Origin: Streptomyces sp. PTY087I2
GTDB taxonomy: Bacteria > Actinomycetota > Actinomycetes > Streptomycetales > Streptomycetaceae
Length of the DNA: 64,000 nt
Reading direction: 5' to 3'
NCBI RefSeq assembly: GCF_001687325.1
Contig: NZ_LZRD01000017.1
Coordinates: 62,001 to 126,000 of the forward strand
Below the pieces are notes generated by a model. The model worked only from the letters and a program-made list of their open reading frames with translations, ran no database searches and was not told where the DNA came from. Position 1 is the first letter of the stretch. Each line of letters begins with the position of its first letter. Below, piece by piece: positions 17,408 to 24,887 of this stretch. A program made the position numbers and the translations under genes.

Positions 17408-20400
17408 TCAGGTACGTATCGGTGCGGGGAGGCACCGGCCCGCGGGAGGCTCCAGCAGCGCCCGGACGCCGCGCACCGCGTCCTCCGTGCCCTCCGAACC
17501 CTCCCGGCCTCCCCGCTCCCCCGCCCCGAACGCCTCCGTGAACGCCGGTGCGCCCAGGACCGCCCTCGCCGCCGCCGTGACGCGGTCGACGTCGCCGCGT
17601 TCGGCGGGCGGCAGTGGGGCACCGGCCCGGCGGCGGGCGGCAGCGGCGGCGCCGAGGAGGCGGGCGGCGCAGACGGCGGCCGGTCCGTCCCCTATCAGGG
17701 CCGCCGCCCCGGCCAGGCCCTCCAGGGACAGGGCCAGGGCGCGCGGCTCGGCGAGGACGCGGGCGATGTCCAGGCCGCGCAGGTGGTGCGCGGCGGCGGC
17801 GCCCGCCTCGCCCCGGAGTTCGGCGATGAAGCCGAGCTCCGCGCAGAGCAGGTGGTCCCCCGCCCGGGAGGACACGGCGGCGAACCCGTCGCGAATGCGC
17901 AGGAGGTGTGCCTCGGCGGCGTCGAGGTCGCCGGAGCGGCGGGCGCCGAGGGCGAGGCCCATCCCGGAGTGGATCTCGCCGTACGTGTAGCCCTGCTCGG
18001 CGGCGATGCGCCGGGCCCGCTCGTGCAGATCGCGGGCCCGGTCCCAGTCACGGGCGAGCAGCGCCAGCCGGCCGAGCCCGGAGAGCCGGGCCGACACCTC
18101 GGCCTCAAGCCCCAAGTCCCGCGCTATTCGGAGCCCTTCGAGCTGGCGTTGCTCGGCCTCCTCGTACGCGCCCTTGATCTCGGCGAGCACGGCGAGCGGG
18201 GAGACCGTCTGCAACTCGCCCCAGCTGTCGCCCAGTTCATGGAAGAGCGCGGCGCTGCGCCGCCCGTCGCGGCCGAGTCCGTCGAGGTCCCCGCCGGTGA
18301 GTGCGAGCGTCGACCGGAGGCCGAGGGCGGCCGCGGTGCCCCACGGGTCGTCCTCGGCGGTGGCGAGGGCGAGCGCGCGGGCGTTCAGCGCCTCGGCCCC
18401 GGCCGTGTCGCCCGCACTGAACAGGCCGTACGCGCAGAGCCACAGCGCGCGGGCGCGGCGCACGGGGTCGGGGACGGCCTCGGCGACGGCCGCGATCCCG
18501 GTCGCGACCGCATCGGTGCCGGACACCCCTGTGGCACTGCCCGTCTCGCCCGTCTCACCCGCATCGCCCGTCAGCAGGGCGAACGCCCGGTGCAGGAGGA
18601 CGAGTTCGGCGGAGTCCTCGGGCACGACCACCAGGACCGCGTGCAGGCTCCGGCGGGCCTCGGTGAGGCGGCCGCGGAGCAGCCACCACCAGGCCAGGGC
18701 CGTCGCCGACCGCACGGCCTCGTCCACCGCCCCCGGGGAGTCCGGCGCGCGGCGCACCGCCTCGTCGAGGGCGGCCCGCAGATTCCCGGCCTCGGTGTCG
18801 AGCCGGTCCAGCCAGCGGCGTTGCTCCGGACCGCGCAGCCGGGGTTCGGCGCGTTCGGCGAGGGTGAGGTAGTGGAGCAGGTGGCGTCGGCGTACGGCCG
18901 CGAAGCCATCCGTCGCGTGCAGGTGCTCCGCCGCGTACGCGGCGACGGACTCCAGGAGCCGGTAGCGCGGCCCGTCCGGACCGTTCGCCACGACCACGAG
19001 GGACCGGTCGACGAGCCGCCCGACGAGGTCGGGGACGTCCTCCCGTGCGACGCCGTCACCCGCGCACACCGCCTCGGCCGCCGCGAGATCGCAGCCGTCG
19101 CGGTGGACGGCGAGGCGGCGCAGGACGACGCGTTCGGGTACGCCGAGCAGCTCCCAGCTCCAGTCGATCATCGCACGCAGGGTCTGCTGCCGGGCCGGGG
19201 CGCCCCGCTGTCCGGTGGCGAGGACCCGGAAGCGGTCACCCAGCCGCTCCGCCAACTCCCGTACGCCCAGAGCTCGTACGCGGGTGGCGGCGAGCTCCAG
19301 CGCCAGCGGGATGCCGTCGAGGCGGCGGCAGATCTCGGCGACGGCCTCGCGTTCGGGCCCGTCCGGGTCGCGGGGGAAGCCGGGGGCCGAGGCCCCGGCC
19401 CGCTCCACGAACAGCCGGGCGGCCTCGGCGGGCGGCAGCGGGTCGACCAGGAACACGGCCTCGCCCGCCAGGCCGAGGGGTTCCTGACCGGTGGCGAGGA
19501 TGCGCAGCCCGGGGGCCGTGCGCAGCAGCAGCTCGGCGAGCCGGGCGGCGGCGTCCACGACGTGCTCGCAGTTGTCCAGGACCAGCAGGGTCCGGCGGTC
19601 GCGCAGGACGGCGGCCAGCCGGTGCGGCAACGAAAGGTCCCCGGCGCCGGGGCCGGTACCTGCACCGGTTCCGACTCCCGCGCCCGGCACGGCGCTCGGG
19701 GCGTCGTCGCGAATACCGAGGGTGGCGGCGACGATCTGGGCGAGGTCGGCGGGCGTCCCCGTACGGACACCCGCGAACTCGACGAACCAGATGCCGTCCC
19801 CCGGGCCGTCCGCCGCGGGCCGGTCCCTCTCCGCGGTGGCGGCGGCGACCGCCAGCCGGGTCTTGCCGACCCCGCCGGGCCCGGTGAGGGTCACCAGCCG
19901 TTCTCCGACAAGGAGTTCAGCGATCCGGGCGAGCACGTCGTGACGCCCGACCAGGGGCGTGAGCGGAACCGGAAGGTTCTCCTGAGGACCAGGAACAACA
20001 GGAGGAACCGGAGGAACCGAAGGAACCGAAGCAACGGGAACGACGGGAGCAACAGCAGAAGCAACAGGCGGCATCAGCACCGGATCCTGCCGGAGCACCG
20101 CCCGTTGCAGGGCCGCGAGTTCGGGCCCGGGATCGACGCCCAGCTCCTCGACGAGGCGGCCCCGGAGGTCGTCGTACGACGCGAGGGCCTCGCTCTGGCG
20201 CCCCGCCGAGTACAGCGCCCGCATCTGCACCGCGCGCAGCCGCTCCCGCAGTGGATGCCGGGCCACGAGGTCGGCCAGCTCCCCGGCGAGCAGCACATGG
20301 TCCCCCGCCTCCCAGCGGGCCTCCGCCTGCTCCTCCAGCACCGACAGCCGCTGCTCCGCGAGGCGTTGGGCGGCCTCCCGGGCGAACGGGGCGTCCGCGA

Positions 20401-20809
20401 AGTCGGCGTAGGCGGGGCCCCGCCACAACGCGAGTGCCTGGGTGAGCAGTTCGGCCCGGGTGCCCGGATCCCGTACGGGGCGGGCTTCCGTCACCAGGGC
20501 ACGGAACCGGTCGGCGTCCACCTCGTCCGTACCGCGCTCCAGCCGCAGCCGGTAGCCCGGGGGCTGCCGCACCACCCGGTCGCGGCCTAGCGCCCGGCGC
20601 AGTTGGGAGACCTTGGCCTGGAGCGCGCCCGCGGGGTTCCCGGGCGGCGCGTCGCCCCACAGGTCGTGGATGAGCCGGTCGGCGGAGACCGGGCCGCCGC
20701 CGTGGGCGAGGAGGTCCGCCAGCAGGGCCCGGACCTTGCGCTCGGGGACGGTGACGGTGTTCCCCTCGCCGTCCTCCACCACCAGTGACCCGAGCACCCC
20801 AAACCGCAT
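17408..20809 (-). CDS. Large SARP/AfsR-type regulator (BTAD + NB-ARC + TPR)
   Basis: The product is about 1133 aa. The N-terminal winged helix (MRFGVLGSLVVEDG start, KVSQLRRALG recognition region, to about 95) is followed by the BTAD domain (about 98-250). A Pro/Val linker leads to an NB-ARC ATPase with P-loop LTGPGGVGKTRLAVA near 300 and RTLLVLDNCEHVVDAAARLA. The C-terminal half is helical, TPR-like. This is the AfsR-like architecture. ATG 20809 is chosen because MRFGVLG is the family start; GTG 20818 is possible. The divergent MFS exporter shares a promoter region holding five 11-bp-phased heptamers, so it is probably the target. Confidence 0.92.
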   Translation of the reverse strand: MRFGVLGSLVVEDGEGNTVTVPERKVRALLADLLAHGGGPVSADRLIHDLWGDAPPGNPAGALQAKVSQLRRALGRDRVVRQPPGYRLRLERGTDEVDADRFRALVTEARPVRDPGTRAELLTQALALWRGPAYADFADAPFAREAAQRLAEQRLSVLEEQAEARWEAGDHVLLAGELADLVARHPLRERLRAVQMRALYSAGRQSEALASYDDLRGRLVEELGVDPGPELAALQRAVLRQDPVLMPPVASAVAPVVPVASVPSVPPVPPVVPGPQENLPVPLTPLVGRHDVLARIAELLVGERLVTLTGPGGVGKTRLAVAAATAERDRPAADGPGDGIWFVEFAGVRTGTPADLAQIVAATLGIRDDAPSAVPGAGVGTGAGTGPGAGDLSLPHRLAAVLRDRRTLLVLDNCEHVVDAAARLAELLLRTAPGLRILATGQEPLGLAGEAVFLVDPLPPAEAARLFVERAGASAPGFPRDPDGPEREAVAEICRRLDGIPLALELAATRVRALGVRELAERLGDRFRVLATGQRGAPARQQTLRAMIDWSWELLGVPERVVLRRLAVHRDGCDLAAAEAVCAGDGVAREDVPDLVGRLVDRSLVVVANGPDGPRYRLLESVAAYAAEHLHATDGFAAVRRRHLLHYLTLAERAEPRLRGPEQRRWLDRLDTEAGNLRAALDEAVRRAPDSPGAVDEAVRSATALAWWWLLRGRLTEARRSLHAVLVVVPEDSAELVLLHRAFALLTGDAGETGETGSATGVSGTDAVATGIAAVAEAVPDPVRRARALWLCAYGLFSAGDTAGAEALNARALALATAEDDPWGTAAALGLRSTLALTGGDLDGLGRDGRRSAALFHELGDSWGELQTVSPLAVLAEIKGAYEEAEQRQLEGLRIARDLGLEAEVSARLSGLGRLALLARDWDRARDLHERARRIAAEQGYTYGEIHSGMGLALGARRSGDLDAAEAHLLRIRDGFAAVSSRAGDHLLCAELGFIAELRGEAGAAAAHHLRGLDIARVLAEPRALALSLEGLAGAAALIGDGPAAVCAARLLGAAAAARRRAGAPLPPAERGDVDRVTAAARAVLGAPAFTEAFGAGERGGREGSEGTEDAVRGVRALLEPPAGRCLPAPIRT

Positions 20810-20860
20810 ACGCGCCACCGTACATGCGAGACATGCGAGGAAAACGCTGGTCGCGGGCGT

Positions 20861-20911
20861 TCCCGAAAGACTCCCGAAGGACTCCCGAAGAACTCCCGAA
20901 GGTTTTCCGAA
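20861..20911. promoter_or_regulatory. SARP-type operator: five direct heptamers at exact 11-bp spacing
   Basis: TCCCGAA begins at 20861, 20872, 20883 and 20894, and TTCCGAA at 20905, an exact 11-bp period over five copies. Direct heptamers on one helix face at 11-bp spacing are the known binding pattern of SARP proteins (ActII-ORF4, DnrI, AfsR). They lie between a SARP-domain gene and the divergent MFS gene. Which of the two promoters they serve, or both, cannot be settled from sequence. Confidence 0.75.
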
Positions 20912-20980
20912 GCCCTCCGGCGCACAGTCCTGCTCACCCGTAGAAGCCGATCACGTACCGGGAGACCAGGAGCCGACTCC

Positions 20981-22210
20981 ATGAGCACCGCACCCGACAC
21001 CACCACCGCCGCCACGTCTCCCGCGAAAGCTGATCCCCGGAACGGCAAGCTCCCGCTGCTCGCCCTGCTGGCCCTCGCCACCGCCGTCTTCGTCACCAGC
21101 CTCACCGAGACCCTTCCCGCAGGCCTGCTCCCGGCCATGAGCGACGACCTCTGGGTGAGCGAGTCCGCGACCGGGCAGACGGTCACGGTCTACGCGATCG
21201 GCACCGCCCTCACCGCGATCCCGCTGACGGCGGCCACGGCCGGATGGCGGCGCAAGCGGCTGCTGCTCGCCGCCATGGCCGGATTCGCCCTCGCCAACAC
21301 CGTCACCGCCGTGTCGTCCGTGTACGAACTGACCATGGCGGCCCGGTTCGTCGCCGGGGTCGCGGCCGGGCTGGCCTGGGCGCTGCTCGCCGGATACGCG
21401 CGGCGGATGGCACCGGTTCACCTCCAGGGCAAGGCCATCGCCATCGCGATGGCCGGCATCCCGGTGGCGTTGTCGCTCGGCGTGCCCGCCGGGACCTTCC
21501 TCGGCGACGCGCTCGGCTGGCGGGTGGCGTTCCTCGCGATGACCGCGCTGACCGTGCTGCTCCTGCTGTGGATCTTCGCGGCCGTGCCGGACTTCCCCGG
21601 GCAGGGGCGCGGCGAGCGGCCGAGGATGCTGCGGACGCTGCGCATCCCGGGGGTGAGCCCGGTCCTGTTCGTGACGCTGGTCTTCGTCCTGGCCCACACC
21701 ATCCTGTACGCGTACATCGCGGCGTACCTCGACGACCTGGGCCTGGGCGGTTCCACCGGGCTGATCCTGCTCGTCTTCGGCGCGGCCTCGCTGGCGAGCA
21801 TCGGGATCACCGGCGTCCTGATCCACGACCGGCTGCGCGCCCTCACCGTCACGGGCGCCCTGCTGGTCGCCCTCGCCGCGGCGGTCCTGGCCGCCCTCTC
21901 CGACACCACCGCACTCGTCCACGCCGCCGCCGTGCTGTGGGGCCTGGGCTGGGGCGGGATCCCCACCCTGCTCCAGACCGCCGTGGCCGACGCGGGCGGC
22001 GAGTCCGCCGACGCGGCCCAGGCGATGCTGGTCACGCTCTGGAACGCCGCCATGGCGGCCGGCGGCATCGTCGGCGGGATCCTCCTCGACACCTTCGGCA
22101 GCGCGTCCTTCCCCTGGACCGTGCTGCTGCTCCTGCTGCCGGTGATCGCGGTGGTGCTGTACGCCCGCGGCGCGGGGTTTCCGGCCCGGCGGATCAGCGG
22201 GGCTCGGTGA
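20981..22210 (+). CDS. MFS transporter, drug/arabinose-efflux type
   Basis: The product is 409 aa with 12 predicted membrane helices. The MFS loop 2-3 region is GWRRKRLLL and helix 5 has the Gly/Pro-rich AGIPVALSLGVPAGTFLGDA of drug:H+ antiporters (motif C-like). The N-terminus FVTSLTETLPAGLLPAMSDD resembles the DHA1 subfamily (AraJ/YdhP-like). GGGAGACCAGGAG precedes ATG 20981. It is divergent from the SARP-type regulator and probably under its control. Its 3' end overlaps the nitrilase gene end by 17 bp, convergent. Substrate unknown. Confidence 0.9.
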   Translation: MSTAPDTTTAATSPAKADPRNGKLPLLALLALATAVFVTSLTETLPAGLLPAMSDDLWVSESATGQTVTVYAIGTALTAIPLTAATAGWRRKRLLLAAMAGFALANTVTAVSSVYELTMAARFVAGVAAGLAWALLAGYARRMAPVHLQGKAIAIAMAGIPVALSLGVPAGTFLGDALGWRVAFLAMTALTVLLLLWIFAAVPDFPGQGRGERPRMLRTLRIPGVSPVLFVTLVFVLAHTILYAYIAAYLDDLGLGGSTGLILLVFGAASLASIGITGVLIHDRLRALTVTGALLVALAAAVLAALSDTTALVHAAAVLWGLGWGGIPTLLQTAVADAGGESADAAQAMLVTLWNAAMAAGGIVGGILLDTFGSASFPWTVLLLLLPVIAVVLYARGAGFPARRISGAR

Positions 22211-23138
22211 GCGGGCCGTACGCGTCGGGGCGGCGGGTGGTCAGGAACGGGAACAGTTCCAGCCAGTCGCGGCGGGCGTCCAGGTCGAGGTCGGCGACGA
22301 GGACGGCGGGCTCGTCGCGGGGGGCCTGGGCCAGGACGCGGCCGTACGGGTCCACGATGAACGAGCTGCCGTAGAAGGTGAGGCCGTTCTCGGCGCCGAT
22401 GCGGTTCGGGACGACCATGAAGGTGGCGTTGGCGATGGCGTTGCCGGTGATCACCTTCTGCCAGAGCGGCTGGGAGTCGAAGCCGGGGAAGCCGGGCTCG
22501 GAGCCGATGGCGGTCGGGTAGACGAGGACGTCGGCGCCGGCCAGCGAGTAGGCGCGGGCCAGCTCGGGGAACCACTGGTCCCAGCAGGTCGGCAGGCCGA
22601 AGCGGGCCTCGTCGACCTCGACCAGCGGGAAGGCGTCGTCGCCCGCAGGGCCGGCCCGGAACCAGTCGTCCTCGTAATAGCCCTCGGTGACCGGGATGTG
22701 GGTCTTGCGGGTGCGCTGGGCGAGGGTGCCGTCGGGGGCGACCAGGATCGCGGTGTTGTAGCCGAGGCCGTCGTCCTCACCGCCGGGCGCCGGGGCCTTC
22801 TCGTACAGCGAGGCGTGGACGTACACCCCGTGCTCCCGCGCGGCCTCGGCGGCGAAGGTGAAGGTGGGGCCCGTCAGCAGCTCCTCCGGGGCGGCCGGCT
22901 CGGGGTGGTCGGCGCGCCGGACGACCGCGAAGTACGGCGAGAGCGTCAGCTCCTGGAGGCAGACCACCCGGGCGCCCTCCGCCGCGGCGAGCCGGATGCC
23001 CTCCAGCAGGGCGGCGCGGTGCTCGGCCGGGTCGCGGTGCCACCGCTGCTGTACGGCCGCGACGCGCAGCGGGGCGCGCTCGGCAGGGCGGGTCCGGGTC
23101 GGGGAGGCGGGCGGGCTGTACGCGGTGATCAGACGCAT
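22194..23138 (-). CDS. Carbon-nitrogen hydrolase (N-carbamoylputrescine amidase-like)
   Basis: The product is 314 aa. The nitrilase-superfamily catalytic triad is visible: Glu in VVCLQELTLSPYF, Lys in RKTHIPVTEGYYEDDWF and Cys in GLPTCWDQWFPELARAYSL. The run ADVLVYPTAIGSEP is typical of N-carbamoylputrescine amidase (AguB) and beta-ureidopropionase groups, so the substrate is probably an N-carbamoyl amine. ATG 23138 is chosen; the longer frame would start inside the operator region. The two palindromes upstream and the divergent LacI gene suggest substrate-controlled expression. Confidence 0.9.
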   Translation of the reverse strand: MRLITAYSPPASPTRTRPAERAPLRVAAVQQRWHRDPAEHRAALLEGIRLAAAEGARVVCLQELTLSPYFAVVRRADHPEPAAPEELLTGPTFTFAAEAAREHGVYVHASLYEKAPAPGGEDDGLGYNTAILVAPDGTLAQRTRKTHIPVTEGYYEDDWFRAGPAGDDAFPLVEVDEARFGLPTCWDQWFPELARAYSLAGADVLVYPTAIGSEPGFPGFDSQPLWQKVITGNAIANATFMVVPNRIGAENGLTFYGSSFIVDPYGRVLAQAPRDEPAVLVADLDLDARRDWLELFPFLTTRRPDAYGPLTEPR

Positions 23139-23189
23139 GACCAGTTCCAGGGGCGAGGGGGGCGGGGGACGGGGAGGCTGAGAGCGGAG

Positions 23190-23207
23190 TGCCGGAACGT
23201 TCCGGCA
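23190..23207. promoter_or_regulatory. LacI-type operator, copy 1
   Basis: TGCCGGAACGTTCCGGCA is a perfect 18-bp palindrome with a central AACGTT, in the gap between the amidase and the LacI gene. The core with a central CG is typical of LacI/GalR-family operators. It lies 52 bp upstream of the amidase start. Confidence 0.8.
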
Positions 23208-23225
23208 ACGGATCGAATCTAACTC

Positions 23226-23243
23226 TGCCGGAACGTTCCGGCA
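23226..23243. promoter_or_regulatory. LacI-type operator, copy 2
   Basis: It is identical to copy 1, with centres 36 bp apart. It lies 55 bp upstream of the regulator GTG. Two identical palindromes in one divergent promoter region point to cooperative binding and autoregulation. Confidence 0.8.
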
Positions 23244-23283
23244 ACCCTCCGGGCCGTACGGCCGCCGGCGTCGACGCACCCCC

Positions 23284-23289
23284 TAGACT
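23284..23289 (+). promoter_or_regulatory. -10 hexamer of a probable leaderless lacI promoter
   Basis: TAGACT lies eight bases before the GTG start codon and no ribosome site exists between them. That spacing is what leaderless Streptomyces transcripts show. No good -35 element is visible. Confidence 0.45.
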
Positions 23290-23297
23290 TCACCCCC

Positions 23298-24317
23298 GTG
23301 ACCTCCCGCACCGTGACCCTGCTCGACGTAGCCCGTGCCGCCGGGGTCTCCAAGAGCACCGCGTCGGACGCGCTCCAGGGGTCGGGGCGGGTCGCCGAGG
23401 CCACCCGGGACCGGGTCCGCGCGGTGGCGGAGCAGCTCGGCTACCGGCCCAACAGCGCCGCCCGACGGCTGCGGCGCGCCAGCACCGGGGCCGTCGGCCT
23501 GCATCTGCCGGCCACCGCGACCCGGCTGGACTACTACATGAACCTCGCCTTCGGGGCGGTCGAGCGCGCCCAGGAGGACGGGCTCGACATGGTGCTGCTC
23601 GCGCCGTCGGGAGCGGCGGGCGGGCGGATCGCCTCGCGCGTCGACGGGCTGCTGGTCATCGACCCCGAGGCGGGCGACAGCGCGGTGCCCGGGCTGCTCG
23701 ACGCGGGCGTCCCGGTGGTGACCGGCGAGCGCTACCTCGGCCCGGCCACCGGCCCCAGCGCCGCCGTGATCTGCGACAACGCCGCCTCGCTGACCGCCCT
23801 CCTCGACCATGTCACCGAGCGCGGCGCCCGCCTCCCCGCCCTTCTCGCCCCGTCCGGGTCCTCCGCCTGGGCGACCGCCCTGCGCGCGACGGCCCGGTCC
23901 TGGGGGCGGGCCCACGGGGTGGAGGTGGCGCTGCGCACCGTGCCGTTCGCGGCGACCCCGGCGGAGGCCGAGGAGACCACCCGGGCCCTGCTCACCGCGG
24001 ACCCCGCCGTCGACGCCGTGATCTGCGCCCCCGACGGCTCGGCCCCCGGCGTCCTGCGCGCGGCGGCCGCCCTCGGCCGGGAGGTCGGCGGCGGCGCGAA
24101 AAGCGGGAGCGGCCTGCTCGTCGCCGCCTGCGTCGACGGGCCCGCCACCCGAGGCGCCGAACCGCCCGTCACCGCCGTCGACCTGCGCCCCGCCGCGTAC
24201 GGCCGCGCCTGCGCCGAACTGCTCTGCGACATCCTCGCGGACCGCGCCGCCCCCGACACCGTCCGCCGCCACGCCTGGTCCCTGGAGACCCGCGCCTCGA
24301 CCGGGTCTCCGGGCTGA
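23298..24317 (+). CDS. LacI family transcriptional regulator
   Basis: The product is 339 aa. The N-terminal helix-turn-helix and hinge are classic: TLLDVARAAGVSKSTASDAL, then ATRDRVRAVAEQLGYRPNSA and ARRLR. A periplasmic-binding-protein-like ligand domain follows (residues 60-335). Translation begins at GTG 23298, probably on a leaderless transcript. It is divergent from the nitrilase-family amidase and almost certainly binds the two palindromes between them. The inducer is likely the amidase substrate or product. Confidence 0.92.
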   Translation: MTSRTVTLLDVARAAGVSKSTASDALQGSGRVAEATRDRVRAVAEQLGYRPNSAARRLRRASTGAVGLHLPATATRLDYYMNLAFGAVERAQEDGLDMVLLAPSGAAGGRIASRVDGLLVIDPEAGDSAVPGLLDAGVPVVTGERYLGPATGPSAAVICDNAASLTALLDHVTERGARLPALLAPSGSSAWATALRATARSWGRAHGVEVALRTVPFAATPAEAEETTRALLTADPAVDAVICAPDGSAPGVLRAAAALGREVGGGAKSGSGLLVAACVDGPATRGAEPPVTAVDLRPAAYGRACAELLCDILADRAAPDTVRRHAWSLETRASTGSPG

Positions 24318-24350
24318 AGCGCCACGCGGCCGGCCGAACAGAGCATCACA

Positions 24351-24887
24351 TCAGGCCGAACAGGCCATCGCCTTCTTGACCCGGGGAACGAAGTCGAGCA
24401 TGAACGCCTCCATGTCGCTCCGCCTCTCGTTCACGTCCTTCGTGACCTTTTCGCCCACGATGAGGAACACCAGCAGGTGATCGGCCTTCGGCAGGCCGCA
24501 CGGGGTGCTGATCATGACGTTCTTGTCGCCCATAGCGCCGGAGCCGTCGAACGGCAAGGGCTCCATCTTCTTCCGGTTCGTGAACCGGAAGCTTCCGAGC
24601 TCGCCCATCGGATCGTAAAACTTGTCGACCTGTTCAACAGCGAGCGAGACAGCCGGATAGTCATCGACGCTCAGGCCGCAGTAACTTCCACTGTTCGTCA
24701 CGATGGAGTCACCGTTCACCTCGACCTTCTCACCATGAGGAAGAAGGGGCGTCAGCTCCTTTTCTCCCACTGGGACTCCGCACGCATCATTCGGTATCGC
24801 GTATTCCCGCGACGATCCGCACCCCGACAGGAGCAGAGCCAGCCCGACAGACACCACTGCGGCACACGCCCTGAGAGGTCCCCTCAT
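24351..24887 (-). CDS. Secreted lipoprotein of unknown function
   Basis: The product is 178 aa. A type II signal peptide ends at the lipobox LLSGC (lipid-modified Cys23). The mature part includes PNDACGVPVGEKELTPLLPH, SYCGLSVDDYPAVSLAVEQV and STCGLP-like STPCGLPKADHLLVFLIVG; its three Cys could form disulfides outside the membrane. It resembles DUF3558-type Streptomyces lipoproteins in layout, but I cannot assign it firmly. ATG 24887 overlaps the stop of the upstream WXG-like gene by one base (TGATG), so the two are translated together and probably work together. Confidence 0.82.
   Translation of the reverse strand: MRGPLRACAAVVSVGLALLLSGCGSSREYAIPNDACGVPVGEKELTPLLPHGEKVEVNGDSIVTNSGSYCGLSVDDYPAVSLAVEQVDKFYDPMGELGSFRFTNRKKMEPLPFDGSGAMGDKNVMISTPCGLPKADHLLVFLIVGEKVTKDVNERRSDMEAFMLDFVPRVKKAMACSA

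Noticed and set aside
17279..20590. 1103-codon plus-strand frame opposite the SARP-type regulator
   Set aside because: Same cause; the minus-strand product has clear BTAD and NB-ARC domains.
22194..22210. 17-bp overlap of the MFS and amidase 3' ends as a possible regulatory antisense
   Set aside because: Short convergent overlaps are frequent in compact Streptomyces DNA and nothing else points to regulation.
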